From: an uncultured Acidobacteriota bacterium | GTDB taxonomy: Bacteria > Acidobacteriota > Terriglobia > Terriglobales > Acidobacteriaceae | DNA length: 64,000 nt | Assembly (NCBI GenBank): GCA_903873705.1 | Contig: CAIQPK010000048.1 | Span: forward strand, 62,001-126,000 | Reading direction: 5' to 3' | In this document: in pieces, positions 43,983-53,291 of the stretch | How positions within the stretch are numbered: the first letter of the stretch is position 1 | Layout of the letters: each line of letters starts with the position of its first letter | The notes under the pieces: generated by a model | The model's input: only the letters and a program-made list of their open reading frames with translations | What the model was told of the DNA's origin: nothing | Databases searched by the model: none | Translations under genes and position numbers: made by a program

Positions 43983-46900
43983 ATGCTCGGGGCGGCCTAT
44001 AACCCCGTCAATCACCTGCTCTATGCCCTGGTTGCCGGTGGCACCAGCTCCAGCAGTGTTACCGAAAGCATCATCACCTACGACCCCACCAACCCCTCAG
44101 CCCCCAGCGAGACCGTCGTCGCCGACGTCTCCAGCATCCCCTTCACCTTCGGCTCCTTTCCACAGCTCGCACTGAACGCCGCCTCCAGCACCCTGCAGAT
44201 TCTCTCCGGCAGCCCCGCCGCGCTGTACACCGTCGCGCTCAACGGCCTCGGCAACACCGCCACCCTCGTCACCGGCTCGCCCTTCCCCGACTCCAACTTC
44301 AAGCCCACCTTCGTCACCGCCAACCCGCTCCTCGGCGAAACCTACATCGCCTCCTCCAGCGGACAGGTCGACATCCTCACCCGCCCCGCTGCCGCCAGGG
44401 CCCGCGGCACCATCGAGCTCTACGGCACTGACAACGCCATCGCCACCCAGAGCTACACGCTCTACACCCAGTCGATCAACCCGACCGGCGACACCGACCT
44501 CACCAACGCCACCACCACCTTCACCGCCACACCTGCCGGCGGCGCCGCCTACACACTCGCCACCGCGCCGTTTTACAACTTCGCAGGAACCAACGGCAAC
44601 GTCTCGGTCACCTTCCCGGCGGCAGGCGTCTACACCATCGTCGCCACCACGCCCGCCACCACCAACTACCCCGCCATCACCTCACTCCCGCTGGTCGTCA
44701 CGGTAGGCGCAACCGGAGTCACCGGCGTCTATCCCACCACCCTCGCCCTCGGCGTCCCGGCAACGGCGCCCTCCGGCCCGGTCGTCGTCACTGCCACCCT
44801 CTCCGGCAGCACCTACGGCCCCACCGGCCGCATCGTCGTCACAGACGCCACCAACAACGAAGTCGGCCGCTACACCCTCACCGGCGCCGCCGTCGCCTTC
44901 CCCGTCAACATCACCCTCACGCTCCCCGACGGCCCCTCCACTCTCTCCGCCACCTACAACGGCGACGACCAGAACCAGACCAGCACCTCACCTACCGCCA
45001 ACATCACCGTCGGCGCCGTCGCCAAGGTCACCCCCACCTTATCTCTGGCTCTGCCATCCAGCCCCGCGGCAGGCTCCACCGCCACCGGTACGGTCTCGCT
45101 GTTGTCTTCATCCACCACCGCTCCCACCGGCAACATCACCATCTACGCCGTGCCCAGCGGCACCACCACGCAGGTCACGCTCGCCGTTATCCCCGCCGCC
45201 CAGGCCTTCGCCAGCGGCGGCAAGAGCTTCACCTTCACCGTCCCCGCCACCGGCACCAGCTCCGTCTTCGCCTCCTATGACGGCGACACCGCCTACAACC
45301 TGGCCTTCTCACCCACCTACTCCCTGGTCTCCACCGCTCCCGCGAAAATCACGACGACCACCACCATCAGTGCTCCAGCTTCACCCACGGCCGGCGTCAA
45401 CTTCACCGTCCTCATCACCCTCAAATCCGCCACCGCCTCCACCCCCGCACCCACCGGCAACGTGACACTCACCGCCACTCCCGCAGGCGGCGGAACCCCC
45501 AGCACCGCCACCTACACCGCGGCCCAGGCCTTCGCCAGCGGAGGATACCCTGCCGTCGTCGCCCTCACCGCCGCCGGCACCTACAGCCTGACGGCCGCCT
45601 ACGCCGGTGACGCCAACTATGAGGCTTCCAGCGGCACCGTCACCACCATCGTGGCATCTCCGCCCGTCGTCACACCCACCCTCAGTCTCTCTATCGCCGC
45701 AACAGAGACTGCGGGCACTTCGCAACCCGGCACGCTCGCTTATGACTTCTCCGGCTCGACAGCAACGGCCACCGGCAACATCCTGATCATCGCTACTTCC
45801 AGCACCGGCGCCTCCATCACCCTGGCCACCATAGCCGCATCGCAAACCAAGGGTCACCTCGCGACCATCTTCGCCTTCACCGCTCCGGCCAGCGGCAACT
45901 ACGCCGTCACCGCACAGTACGCCGGAGACGCCTCCTTCAACCCCGCCACCTCGAATGTCATCAATCTCGCCGTCACCACACCCGGCTTCACAACGACGGC
46001 CCTCAGCCTGAGCGCACCGGCCACCGTAACCGCTCCCCAGGCCTTCACCGCCACCATCCGGCTTACTTCGGCAACGACACCACCATCGGCTCCAACCGGA
46101 AATGTCATCCTCACCGCAACGTCCACGGCTGGTGGTACCTCGACCACGGTCGCCACCATCCCCGCAACCCAGGCCTTTGCTGCGGGCGGAACGACCACCT
46201 CGGTCATCATCTTTTCCGCCGGTGCCTACACGCTCACAGCAACCTACGCCGGCGATACCAACTACGGCTTCTCTACCGCTTCGGTCGGAGTCAACGTCGT
46301 CGCCCCGGTAGCCACCATCACCATCACCGTCCCGCCCGCAGCCACCATCCTCAACAGCACCGACTTCGTCGCCAACATCGCACTCAAGTACACGGGAACC
46401 ACCGCAACGCCGACCGGCACCATCGCCATCGCCGCAGCTCTTCCCAGCGGTTATAACGTCACCTTCGGAACCGTCTCAGCTGCCTCGGCCTACGCTGCCG
46501 GTGGTGTGAACGCAACCATCAACCTCGTCAACCCCGGCACCTACACCCTCACCGCAACCTACGCGGGCGATAGCAAATTCCCCGCCGCCACCGCGTCAGT
46601 CTCGGTAACGCCGCTGGCCAAAACCTTCACCGTCTCCATCACCGGGGCCAGCCAGGGGACCGTCGGCCAGCCCTACAGCGTCTCCACGAAGCTGACGGGA
46701 GCCGATTCAACCATCAAGGGCACCGTAACTATAACCGCCACCCTCAACGGAGGCACGGCCGCACCCAGGGTCATCACCCTCGACGCCACAGACGTCTATC
46801 TCACGCCCCCGTCCTCCTTCTTCACCTTCGATACCGCCGGCACCTACACCATCACCGCCCATTACACCGGCGATGGCTCATTCAGTGCCAGCGACGCGAC

Positions 46901-47492
46901 CCCCCTCGTCGTGGTGGTGTCGCCCCCGCCTCCCTCCAGCTTCAAAATGACGCTGGACGATCCCACGGTCAGCAATCCTGACGGCGCCGTCTCCGTGATC
47001 CAGGGAAGCGTCGACAAGACCGGCCTCACTCTCACCAGTGTCGGCGGCAACGGGCCCGGGCCCGTAACGCTTACCGCCACCAACGTACAGTCCGATGGAT
47101 ACGTCATCTTCCGTGATGCGAAAACCAACGCCATCATCACCACGATCACGCCAACAGCCGCCGGAGCCCACGTCATCATCGAGTGCGGCGATGCCACCAG
47201 CAAGCCCCTCGCCCTCTTCAAACAACTCCAAACCTCGTCCCCCATCTCCGTTGCCGGTGGCTTTGGCTGCCTCTTCGGTCTCGCGTTCCTCGGCTTCAAG
47301 AAGCGCAGCCGCCGCGCAATGAAGGCGCTATATCTGATGAGCGCACTCTGCCTCATCACCGTCTCCGGCGCCCTCATTGCCGGCTGCGGATCCTCAACCA
47401 GCCAGATCCTGGTCACCGCCACTCCCGTTACGGCGTCAGCAGCAGCGCCGCCGCAGAGCGTGACCTTCTACCTGACGGTTGAAGAACACTAG
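43983..47492 (+). CDS. Ig-like domain repeat surface protein, main part (frameshifted from 42961)
   Basis: 1169 codons from the first ATG; protein-like sequence in this frame actually begins near 43698. The first 150 residues are beta-rich. About seven Ig-like repeats follow, each with PTGN and a closing YxGD strand (YNGDDQ, YDGDTAY, YAGDANY, YAGDASF, YAGDTNY, YAGDSKF, YTGDGSF). The C terminus has a TM (ISVAGGFGCLFGLAFLGF), a basic KKRSRR stop, then MKALYLMSALCLITVSGAL with a perfect lipobox LIAGC and a short beta tail. The lgt gene starts 54 bases downstream. Such proteins are presumed adhesins or surface polymers; codon use is heavily skewed to GCC/ACC. Confidence 0.75.
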   Translation: MLGAAYNPVNHLLYALVAGGTSSSSVTESIITYDPTNPSAPSETVVADVSSIPFTFGSFPQLALNAASSTLQILSGSPAALYTVALNGLGNTATLVTGSPFPDSNFKPTFVTANPLLGETYIASSSGQVDILTRPAAARARGTIELYGTDNAIATQSYTLYTQSINPTGDTDLTNATTTFTATPAGGAAYTLATAPFYNFAGTNGNVSVTFPAAGVYTIVATTPATTNYPAITSLPLVVTVGATGVTGVYPTTLALGVPATAPSGPVVVTATLSGSTYGPTGRIVVTDATNNEVGRYTLTGAAVAFPVNITLTLPDGPSTLSATYNGDDQNQTSTSPTANITVGAVAKVTPTLSLALPSSPAAGSTATGTVSLLSSSTTAPTGNITIYAVPSGTTTQVTLAVIPAAQAFASGGKSFTFTVPATGTSSVFASYDGDTAYNLAFSPTYSLVSTAPAKITTTTTISAPASPTAGVNFTVLITLKSATASTPAPTGNVTLTATPAGGGTPSTATYTAAQAFASGGYPAVVALTAAGTYSLTAAYAGDANYEASSGTVTTIVASPPVVTPTLSLSIAATETAGTSQPGTLAYDFSGSTATATGNILIIATSSTGASITLATIAASQTKGHLATIFAFTAPASGNYAVTAQYAGDASFNPATSNVINLAVTTPGFTTTALSLSAPATVTAPQAFTATIRLTSATTPPSAPTGNVILTATSTAGGTSTTVATIPATQAFAAGGTTTSVIIFSAGAYTLTATYAGDTNYGFSTASVGVNVVAPVATITITVPPAATILNSTDFVANIALKYTGTTATPTGTIAIAAALPSGYNVTFGTVSAASAYAAGGVNATINLVNPGTYTLTATYAGDSKFPAATASVSVTPLAKTFTVSITGASQGTVGQPYSVSTKLTGADSTIKGTVTITATLNGGTAAPRVITLDATDVYLTPPSSFFTFDTAGTYTITAHYTGDGSFSASDATPLVVVVSPPPPSSFKMTLDDPTVSNPDGAVSVIQGSVDKTGLTLTSVGGNGPGPVTLTATNVQSDGYVIFRDAKTNAIITTITPTAAGAHVIIECGDATSKPLALFKQLQTSSPISVAGGFGCLFGLAFLGFKKRSRRAMKALYLMSALCLITVSGALIAGCGSSTSQILVTATPVTASAAAPPQSVTFYLTVEEH

Positions 47493-47546
47493 AAACAAGC
47501 CTGCGGATGCGGCGCCAGCGCGCTGCATCCGCCATGAGGTCCACCC

Positions 47547-48383
47547 ATGCTTCCAGTCATTTATATTGGGGCCGTTCCCTTCTACACCTTCGGCCTTGTC
47601 TTCGGACTCGCCATCTGCGCTGGCGCCTATGCCTTTGACCGCTACTTCAAAACCCACAACCTCCCCGTCAATCTCCCCGCACTGGCAATCACGCTTATCG
47701 TGGCAGGTCTTCTGGGCGCCAAGCTGGACAGCCCCCAGCTCCTCTCGGCCATAGGCACCGGCCACTTCCTGGCAGCGGCCCGCCAGCAGTTTCTCTACGG
47801 CGGCTACACCTATCTCGGCTGCGTCATCGCCGGAGTCGCGGCGGGAATCGGGTATGCGCTGGTCAATCGGCACCCCCTGCTGGAGGGTTTCGACGCCATG
47901 TTCTGTATGGGCCTCGGCTACGCCATTGGCCGCATCGGCTGCTTCCTCTCCGGCGACGGCGACTACGGTATCGCCTCGAACTTACCCTGGGCCATGAGCT
48001 TTCCTCACGGCACCATGCCGACGCTCACACGCGTCCACCCCACCATGCTCTACACCACGTTGTATGAGCTGGCACTCTTCACCTTCTTGTGGAAGCTGTC
48101 TGCTCCACGCCGAACGGCGCCCTTGCCGCAAGGTTTCATTCTCGGTCTCTACCTTGTCCTGACCTCGACTGGCCGCTTCTGCGTCGAATTCCTGAGCCGC
48201 AACCCACGCGTTGCCATCGGATTGACCGAAGCCCAGATCGTCAGCATCACCATGGCGGTCGCCGGCGCGGCATGCCTTCTGACGGCCACCCACAAGCGGG
48301 CCTCCCATAAAAGCCCTTTGCCCTTGGCGCAGGAGCAAAGCGCGGACAGCTCATACGGCACGTCCATCAGCGTGGCCCGGTAA
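47547..48383 (+). CDS. lgt: Prolipoprotein diacylglyceryl transferase
   Basis: 278-residue inner-membrane enzyme with about seven hydrophobic segments that adds diacylglycerol to the lipobox Cys of lipoprotein precursors. The Lgt signature appears as GRIGCFLSGDGDYG, preceded by LYGGYTYLGC, and VHPTMLYTTLYEL and RFCVEFLSR carry other conserved residues. The Asn of the usual GRIGNF is Cys and the common NGE reads SGD, so it is a somewhat divergent Lgt. GAGGT lies 6 bases before the ATG. It directly follows the Ig-like protein gene, whose C terminus contains a lipobox, so a dedicated role is possible. Whether this is the only Lgt of the cell cannot be seen here. Confidence 0.87.
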   Translation: MLPVIYIGAVPFYTFGLVFGLAICAGAYAFDRYFKTHNLPVNLPALAITLIVAGLLGAKLDSPQLLSAIGTGHFLAAARQQFLYGGYTYLGCVIAGVAAGIGYALVNRHPLLEGFDAMFCMGLGYAIGRIGCFLSGDGDYGIASNLPWAMSFPHGTMPTLTRVHPTMLYTTLYELALFTFLWKLSAPRRTAPLPQGFILGLYLVLTSTGRFCVEFLSRNPRVAIGLTEAQIVSITMAVAGAACLLTATHKRASHKSPLPLAQEQSADSSYGTSISVAR

Positions 48384-48487
48384 CCGATCCCTCAAAAGCC
48401 CACTCCCCGGGATCTTGCCTTGTGGCCTTATGCTTATCAACGGATCGAGAGTACATTTTCAACCTCCATCCCGATGAGGAAGCCTTC

Positions 48488-49828
48488 ATGTCCCAGGACA
48501 ACCCGATAGCCATCCAGGATGTCCTCGACAACGGTCCCTGGTCGCTACTCCAGAAAATGGCCGCGCTAATGGCGGCCGGTGCCGTGCTGCTCGATGGATT
48601 CGATATCCAGGTCCTCGGCTTTGCCGTGCCCTCCATTGCGACGGAGTGGCACCTCGCCAAGTCGAGCTTCGCTCTCATCTTCGGCGTCAGTCTCGCGGCC
48701 ATCGCCGCAGGCCACCTCACCGGCGGATGGATTGGCGATCGCTTCGGCCGCCGCAAGGCACTCTTCTTTGCCGTCCTGTGGTTCGGCATCGCCACATTGC
48801 TGCTCGCAAACGCCACCTCCCTCAACGGCATCTTTGTCTGGCGGATGATCTCGAGCCTCGGGATCGGTGCCGCCCTCCCCAATGCCACGGCCTACATCGC
48901 CGAAATCACACCCAGCCGCTTCCGCACCACCGTCCTGTCGGCCAGCATCGTCTGCATCCCAGGCGGCGGCCTATTCGGCGGCATCATCGCCGCACACTTG
49001 CTTCCCGTAGCGTCGTGGCGCGTACTCATCCTCATCGCCGGCACGCTCCCCTTCCTCCTCGCGCTGCTGATCTGGATCGCGCTCCCCGAGTCGCCGCGCT
49101 TCCTGGCCGCGCACCCGGCAAACCACCAGCGCCTGCGGCAGCAGCTCCATCGCTTCGGCATGCCCGTCGCAACCGACGCCGTCTTTGTCGCCGAATCAAT
49201 CCCCACTTCGCAGGAAGGCGTCGGCACCCTGCTCCGCCCTCCCTACCGGCGCGATACGCTCAGTGTCTGGGCGGCTTTCTGCTTCTGCCTCATCAGCGTC
49301 TTCCTCGTCTTCAACTGGCTGCCAAGTATGCTCACCACGCTCGGCATGGGTCCCGCCGCCGCGAGCAACGGCCTCGCCATTTACAACTTCGGCGGCATCG
49401 CCGGTGCCATCCTCTTCGGCCTCTGGATGAACCACCGAGGCTCGCGCCTGCCCCTGCTGCTCGCCGCCGCCTGCGCGGTCCTCAGTGCCCTGTGGCCGGC
49501 GCTCCACCTCATCGTCGCTCCCGCCGGCACCCCGCTCCTGACAGTCCAGCTCGGCGTCCAGGGTTTCTTTGTCAACGCCGTTCAAACCGCCCTCTACGCC
49601 GTGGCCGCCCACCTTTACCCCACCCGCTTCCGCTCCCGAGGCGTCGCCATCGCCAGCGCCTTCGGCCGGGCCGGCGCCGTCGCCAGCGCCTTCCTCGGCG
49701 GCAAGGCGCTGCAACACTCCGGGCAGGACTACTTCCTCCTGCTCACCCTCACCCTCTCCTGCGTCACCATCAGCCTCTTGTTCCTGCGCAACCATATCCC
49801 CGGCACGCGGTCCCTTTCGCCAGCCTGA
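48488..49828 (+). CDS. MFS transporter, aromatic acid:H+ symporter (AAHS)-like
   Basis: 446-residue carrier with 12 predicted membrane helices. AVLLDGFDIQVLGFAVPSIATEW in TM1 carries the DGFD motif of PcaK/MhpT-type aromatic acid carriers, and GGWIGDRFGRRKALFFAV is MFS motif A. The central loop contains LPESPRFLA. The ATG at 48488 is used because GAGGAAG lies 6 bases upstream; an upstream frame adds 22 residues of poor quality. Candidate substrates are aromatic acids such as 4-hydroxybenzoate or protocatechuate, matching the pca/pob operon 17 kb away, but substrate prediction within AAHS is weak. It is followed by the second kinase gene after 65 bases. Confidence 0.88.
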   Translation: MSQDNPIAIQDVLDNGPWSLLQKMAALMAAGAVLLDGFDIQVLGFAVPSIATEWHLAKSSFALIFGVSLAAIAAGHLTGGWIGDRFGRRKALFFAVLWFGIATLLLANATSLNGIFVWRMISSLGIGAALPNATAYIAEITPSRFRTTVLSASIVCIPGGGLFGGIIAAHLLPVASWRVLILIAGTLPFLLALLIWIALPESPRFLAAHPANHQRLRQQLHRFGMPVATDAVFVAESIPTSQEGVGTLLRPPYRRDTLSVWAAFCFCLISVFLVFNWLPSMLTTLGMGPAAASNGLAIYNFGGIAGAILFGLWMNHRGSRLPLLLAAACAVLSALWPALHLIVAPAGTPLLTVQLGVQGFFVNAVQTALYAVAAHLYPTRFRSRGVAIASAFGRAGAVASAFLGGKALQHSGQDYFLLLTLTLSCVTISLLFLRNHIPGTRSLSPA

Positions 49829-49893
49829 AGCCCCGCAAAACACCGCTCCCTTCCCATAGAGAACAAAGCGGCCGCCATGATAGGTTAAGGGCC

Positions 49894-52551
49894 TTGGCCA
49901 CCCATCCAACAGACCCCATCACCCCCACAGCACCGTCGCCAATCGACGCCGAGGAGTGGGCTGTTCTCCGCGCACTCGTTGAAGCCGCGCTCCAAATCGA
50001 CCCGGAACATCGCGTCGATTTTCTTCGCCAGAAATCCCCCGACGAACGCCTGTACCAGGAAGCTCTGCAACTCCTCGATTGCGACGCCGACTCCAATGAC
50101 CTCTTCGCTCCGCACCAGTGGACGCAGTGGGCAGCATCCCTCGACCTCGCCAGCGCTGCCCCCGGAACCCTCGTGGGAAACTACCGCATCGAAGCCGAAC
50201 TCGGCCACGGCGGCATGGGCACCGTCTATCGCGCTACCCGCGCCGACGGCATCTACGACCAGCAGGTCGCCATCAAAATCCTCCAGGGTGGCAACCTCAC
50301 CCCCTACCTCATTCGCCGCTTCGGCACCGAACGCCAGATTCTCGCCCGCCTCTCCCATCCCGGCATTGCCCGCCTCCTCGACGGCGGCATCCTCGCCGAC
50401 GGCCGCCAATATCTTGTCCTGGAGTTCGTCGACGGCATCCCCATCGACCACTTCTGCGACCACCACCACCTCGACATGGAAGCCCGGCTGAAGCTGTTCC
50501 TCAAGGCCGCCGAAGCCGTTCAGTCCGCCCATCAGCAGTTCGTGCTGCACCTCGACATCAAGCCCGCCAACATTCTCGTCACACCTCTCGCCGAGCCCCG
50601 CCTGCTGGACTTCGGGATATCGCGCCTCGCATCCGAAACAACCACCGACGGTGCGTTAGCCGACGCCACCACGCAAATCCTCACACCCTCCTTCGCCAGT
50701 CCCGAACAGGCCTCCGGCCGGCCCATGGGTGTCGCCAGCGACGTCTTTTCGCTCGCCACCCTGCTCTACAAACTCCTCACCGGGCGCCTGCCCTACGCCA
50801 TAGAACAAGCCACACCCATCGAAGCAGCTCGTATTCTCTGTCAGGTCGCTCCCGCGCTGCCCAGTTCAGTAGCGCCGCCAGCCTTTGCGTCAGCACTGCG
50901 TGGCGACCTCGACACCATCCTCCTGCAGGCCCTCCGCAAGGAACCCGAGCGCCGCTATCCCACCGTCGCCGCGTTCTGTGAAGACATTGAGCGCCATCTG
51001 CGCTCCGAACCCGTAACCGCTCATGCTGACAGCCTCGCCTACCGCTCCGCCAAGTTCCTGCGCCGCAATCGCGTCTCGACTATCGTCACCGCCATCGCCG
51101 CCATCGCCGTCGTCGCAACAACAGCCGTTGCCATTCGCTCCGCGGTAGCTGCCCGCCGCCAGCGTGCCACCGCCGTGCGCCGCCTCTCCGACGTCCGAGG
51201 CCTCGCCCACTCCTACATCTTCGATCTCGTGCCCGAACTCCAGTCCTTCTCCGGCACCCTCAAAGTGCGTAACGAAGTCGTCCAGCGAGCGCTCGGTTAT
51301 CTGCAAGCCATGTCACGCGAGACCGATGCCGACCCGGAAACGGAGCGCGAACTCGCCCTCGGCTACTTCACCATCGGCCGGCTGCAGGGCGCGCAGTACG
51401 CCAAGAGTCTTGGCGATCGCTCCAGCGCCCTGGACTCCTTCAGCCGCGGCCTCGCTATCCAGCAGAAGCTGGCCGCAACCGACCCCTCCAACCCCAAGGA
51501 CGCCGGCCTCACAGCGCGCATCCTCATCGAGATGGCCAACCTCCACATCGTCTCCGGCGATATTGAAACCGGCCAGCTCCTGCTCGAACAGGCCTGGCGA
51601 CTCGCCCAGCCAGCCATCGCCGCTGGCCCATCCTCGCCCTACTTTCTGAACGCGGCCAACGTTGCGTGGCACCTCAGCATGAATGCCTCCGGCGACGGCC
51701 GCTGGAACCTCGCCTCCCCCCAGCAGGGCCTGCGCTGGGCTCAGACCAACCGCACCATGCTCGAGCAATACGCCCGCGCTCACCCCGAAGCCATGCAGGA
51801 GCCCGGCTTCCTCAGTACGCTCTGCACCGCGCGAAGTTCTGAGGCGGACGCGCTGGTTCTGCTTGGACGCGATGACGAAGCCTTCGCCCTCGTCCGTGAC
51901 AGCCTCCCGTACTTCGATACCGATCCGCCCCAGCAGGACCAAACCAGCCTCGAAACCCGCCGCTTCGTGCATAACCACTACGCCCGCATGCTGGTTGACC
52001 GTGGCGACCTGCGCCAGGCAACCGCCCTCTCCGCCATCCTCCGCCCAGAGGAGCGCCGCGAAACCAGGGAGACGGTAGGCCGCAGCCTGTGGGAGAAAAT
52101 CGCCCTCGCCGGCACCATCGAATGGACCGCCAACATCGACTGGAGAAACGGCAAAACAGCGTTGGCCCACCAGGAAATGGCGGAGACGCTCCGAATATTC
52201 CGCGAGCTGAACAAGCAAGAGCCCGACCTGATATGGCCACTCACCGGCCTGCATGACGCCCTGCTCGAATTCGCCACATTGCCCGGAATGAAGCCAGTTG
52301 ATGCCGCGCCCATGTTCCGCGAGGCCCTGGCGATCTCTTCCAACTATCGCGCGCAACACCCCGCCGTAGGGAGCGCCAGTCTCGCCCAGGCCCGTGCCCA
52401 TGCCGGACTGCAACAGGTAGCGCTCAAGCAAAAGCACCCGGAAGAAGCCGCCAAAGAGGCACGCGCCGTCCGCGAAACGCTGGCTCCGCTGCTGTCCGCA
52501 CATCCCGATCTGATCGCCGCAAAACGACTCGTTGAGGCCGCGAGCCACTAA
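49894..52551 (+). CDS. Membrane Ser/Thr protein kinase with TPR-like C-terminal half (paralogue)
   Basis: 885-residue paralogue of the kinase at 39.6 kb with the same order: helical N terminus, kinase domain, TM (about residue 395-420), helical repeat region. GHGGMGTVYRAT, Lys128 in VAIKIL, HLDIKPAN with Asp221 (again Leu for the Arg of HRD), DFGISRL and SFASPEQASG are seen. Start: TTG at 49894 preceded by AAGG; the frame stays open far upstream, but that part only reads the opposite phase of the MFS gene. Its last 4 bases overlap the end of the second sigma gene on the other strand. It may share a transcript with the MFS gene. Target and signal are unknown. Confidence 0.87.
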   Translation: MATHPTDPITPTAPSPIDAEEWAVLRALVEAALQIDPEHRVDFLRQKSPDERLYQEALQLLDCDADSNDLFAPHQWTQWAASLDLASAAPGTLVGNYRIEAELGHGGMGTVYRATRADGIYDQQVAIKILQGGNLTPYLIRRFGTERQILARLSHPGIARLLDGGILADGRQYLVLEFVDGIPIDHFCDHHHLDMEARLKLFLKAAEAVQSAHQQFVLHLDIKPANILVTPLAEPRLLDFGISRLASETTTDGALADATTQILTPSFASPEQASGRPMGVASDVFSLATLLYKLLTGRLPYAIEQATPIEAARILCQVAPALPSSVAPPAFASALRGDLDTILLQALRKEPERRYPTVAAFCEDIERHLRSEPVTAHADSLAYRSAKFLRRNRVSTIVTAIAAIAVVATTAVAIRSAVAARRQRATAVRRLSDVRGLAHSYIFDLVPELQSFSGTLKVRNEVVQRALGYLQAMSRETDADPETERELALGYFTIGRLQGAQYAKSLGDRSSALDSFSRGLAIQQKLAATDPSNPKDAGLTARILIEMANLHIVSGDIETGQLLLEQAWRLAQPAIAAGPSSPYFLNAANVAWHLSMNASGDGRWNLASPQQGLRWAQTNRTMLEQYARAHPEAMQEPGFLSTLCTARSSEADALVLLGRDDEAFALVRDSLPYFDTDPPQQDQTSLETRRFVHNHYARMLVDRGDLRQATALSAILRPEERRETRETVGRSLWEKIALAGTIEWTANIDWRNGKTALAHQEMAETLRIFRELNKQEPDLIWPLTGLHDALLEFATLPGMKPVDAAPMFREALAISSNYRAQHPAVGSASLAQARAHAGLQQVALKQKHPEEAAKEARAVRETLAPLLSAHPDLIAAKRLVEAASH

Positions 52552-53108
52552 CCCTTCGTTGCCGGCCCGGCCCGGCGAAGCTCCCGCGCCAGCCACAATC
52601 GGCCCGAAGACCAGTCGCGTGAAACGGTCGCCTCCGACACACCCACGAACTCGGCCATCTCCGGGATGGTCAGCCCCCCGAATATCTGCAGCTCAGCCAC
52701 CAGGGCCTGCCGCTTGTCCAGCACAGCCAGCCGGTTCAACACCTCGTCCACCACCGAAAACGCCATCACCTGTGGCGCCAACGGCTCTTCCGATTCCTGC
52801 AGGCAGAGCAGGGTCGCTCCTCCCCCACGCTTGAGCGCGCTGCGCGTCTGCTCATGCGTCGCCAGGATGCGACGCATCATCTGCGCGGCAATCCCCAACA
52901 GCTGCGCACGATTACTGAAGTCCACGCTGTGCTGCCCCACCAGCCGCAGGTAGGTTTCGCTCACCAGCGCCGTCGGCTGCAGGGTATGGTTCGCACGCTC
53001 CTGGCGCATGCAGCTGGCAGCCATGCGGTGCAGCTCGCTGTACACCAGCGGCAGCATCTCATCCAGCCTTGTCTTCTGCGTCCGATCGGATAGGTCAAGG
53101 GTCTGCAT
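52548..53108 (-). CDS. ECF-like RNA polymerase sigma factor (Sig-70_X6), paralogue
   Basis: 186-residue paralogue of the sigma factor at 42.3 kb. Region 2: LVYSELHRMAASCM, ANHTLQPTALVSETYLRLVGQHSVDF and AAQMMRRIL. Region 4: LQIFGGLTIPEMAEFVGVSEATVSRDW. The N-terminal half is much more similar between the two than the linker, so their promoter choices may differ mildly. The ATG at 53108 is used; a GTG at 53120 adds four residues. It overlaps the end of the kinase gene by 4 bases, tail to tail, repeating the architecture of the first pair, and is divergent from a secreted-protein gene. Confidence 0.9.
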   Translation of the reverse strand: MQTLDLSDRTQKTRLDEMLPLVYSELHRMAASCMRQERANHTLQPTALVSETYLRLVGQHSVDFSNRAQLLGIAAQMMRRILATHEQTRSALKRGGGATLLCLQESEEPLAPQVMAFSVVDEVLNRLAVLDKRQALVAELQIFGGLTIPEMAEFVGVSEATVSRDWSSGRLWLARELRRAGPATKG

Positions 53109-53177
53109 GGCCGTGGTCACCAGAAGAGTACCAGTGGTTTGACGATTCTGGCAGCACCGTGAGGATGTTTCGCCGCG

Positions 53178-53193
53178 CTTTCAGCGTTAACCC
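53178..53193 (+). promoter_or_regulatory. Candidate shared upstream motif, site C
   Basis: CTTTCAGCGTTAACCC lies exactly 98 bases before the start at 53292. It shares the 10-base core CAGCGTTAAC with site D, which is also exactly 98 bases before its gene (start 61087, minus strand). Function is unproven. Confidence 0.35.
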
Positions 53194-53291
53194 ATAGCAG
53201 CACTCTCCAAATATTCGGGCTTACGCTCTATGCGCGCCGCCAAACGTAGGCCCCATTGGTCAGTGCACTGCGAATTCTCGTGAGGTGCCCC

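Noticed and set aside
48646-49893. Upstream extension of the second kinase gene to a 1301-codon frame
   Set aside because: The first 416 codons are Arg/Pro/His-rich and read the MFS gene in another phase; the kinase is well started at the TTG 49894.
51313-52596. 427-codon minus-strand frame
   Set aside because: Antisense to the second kinase; no recognisable domain.
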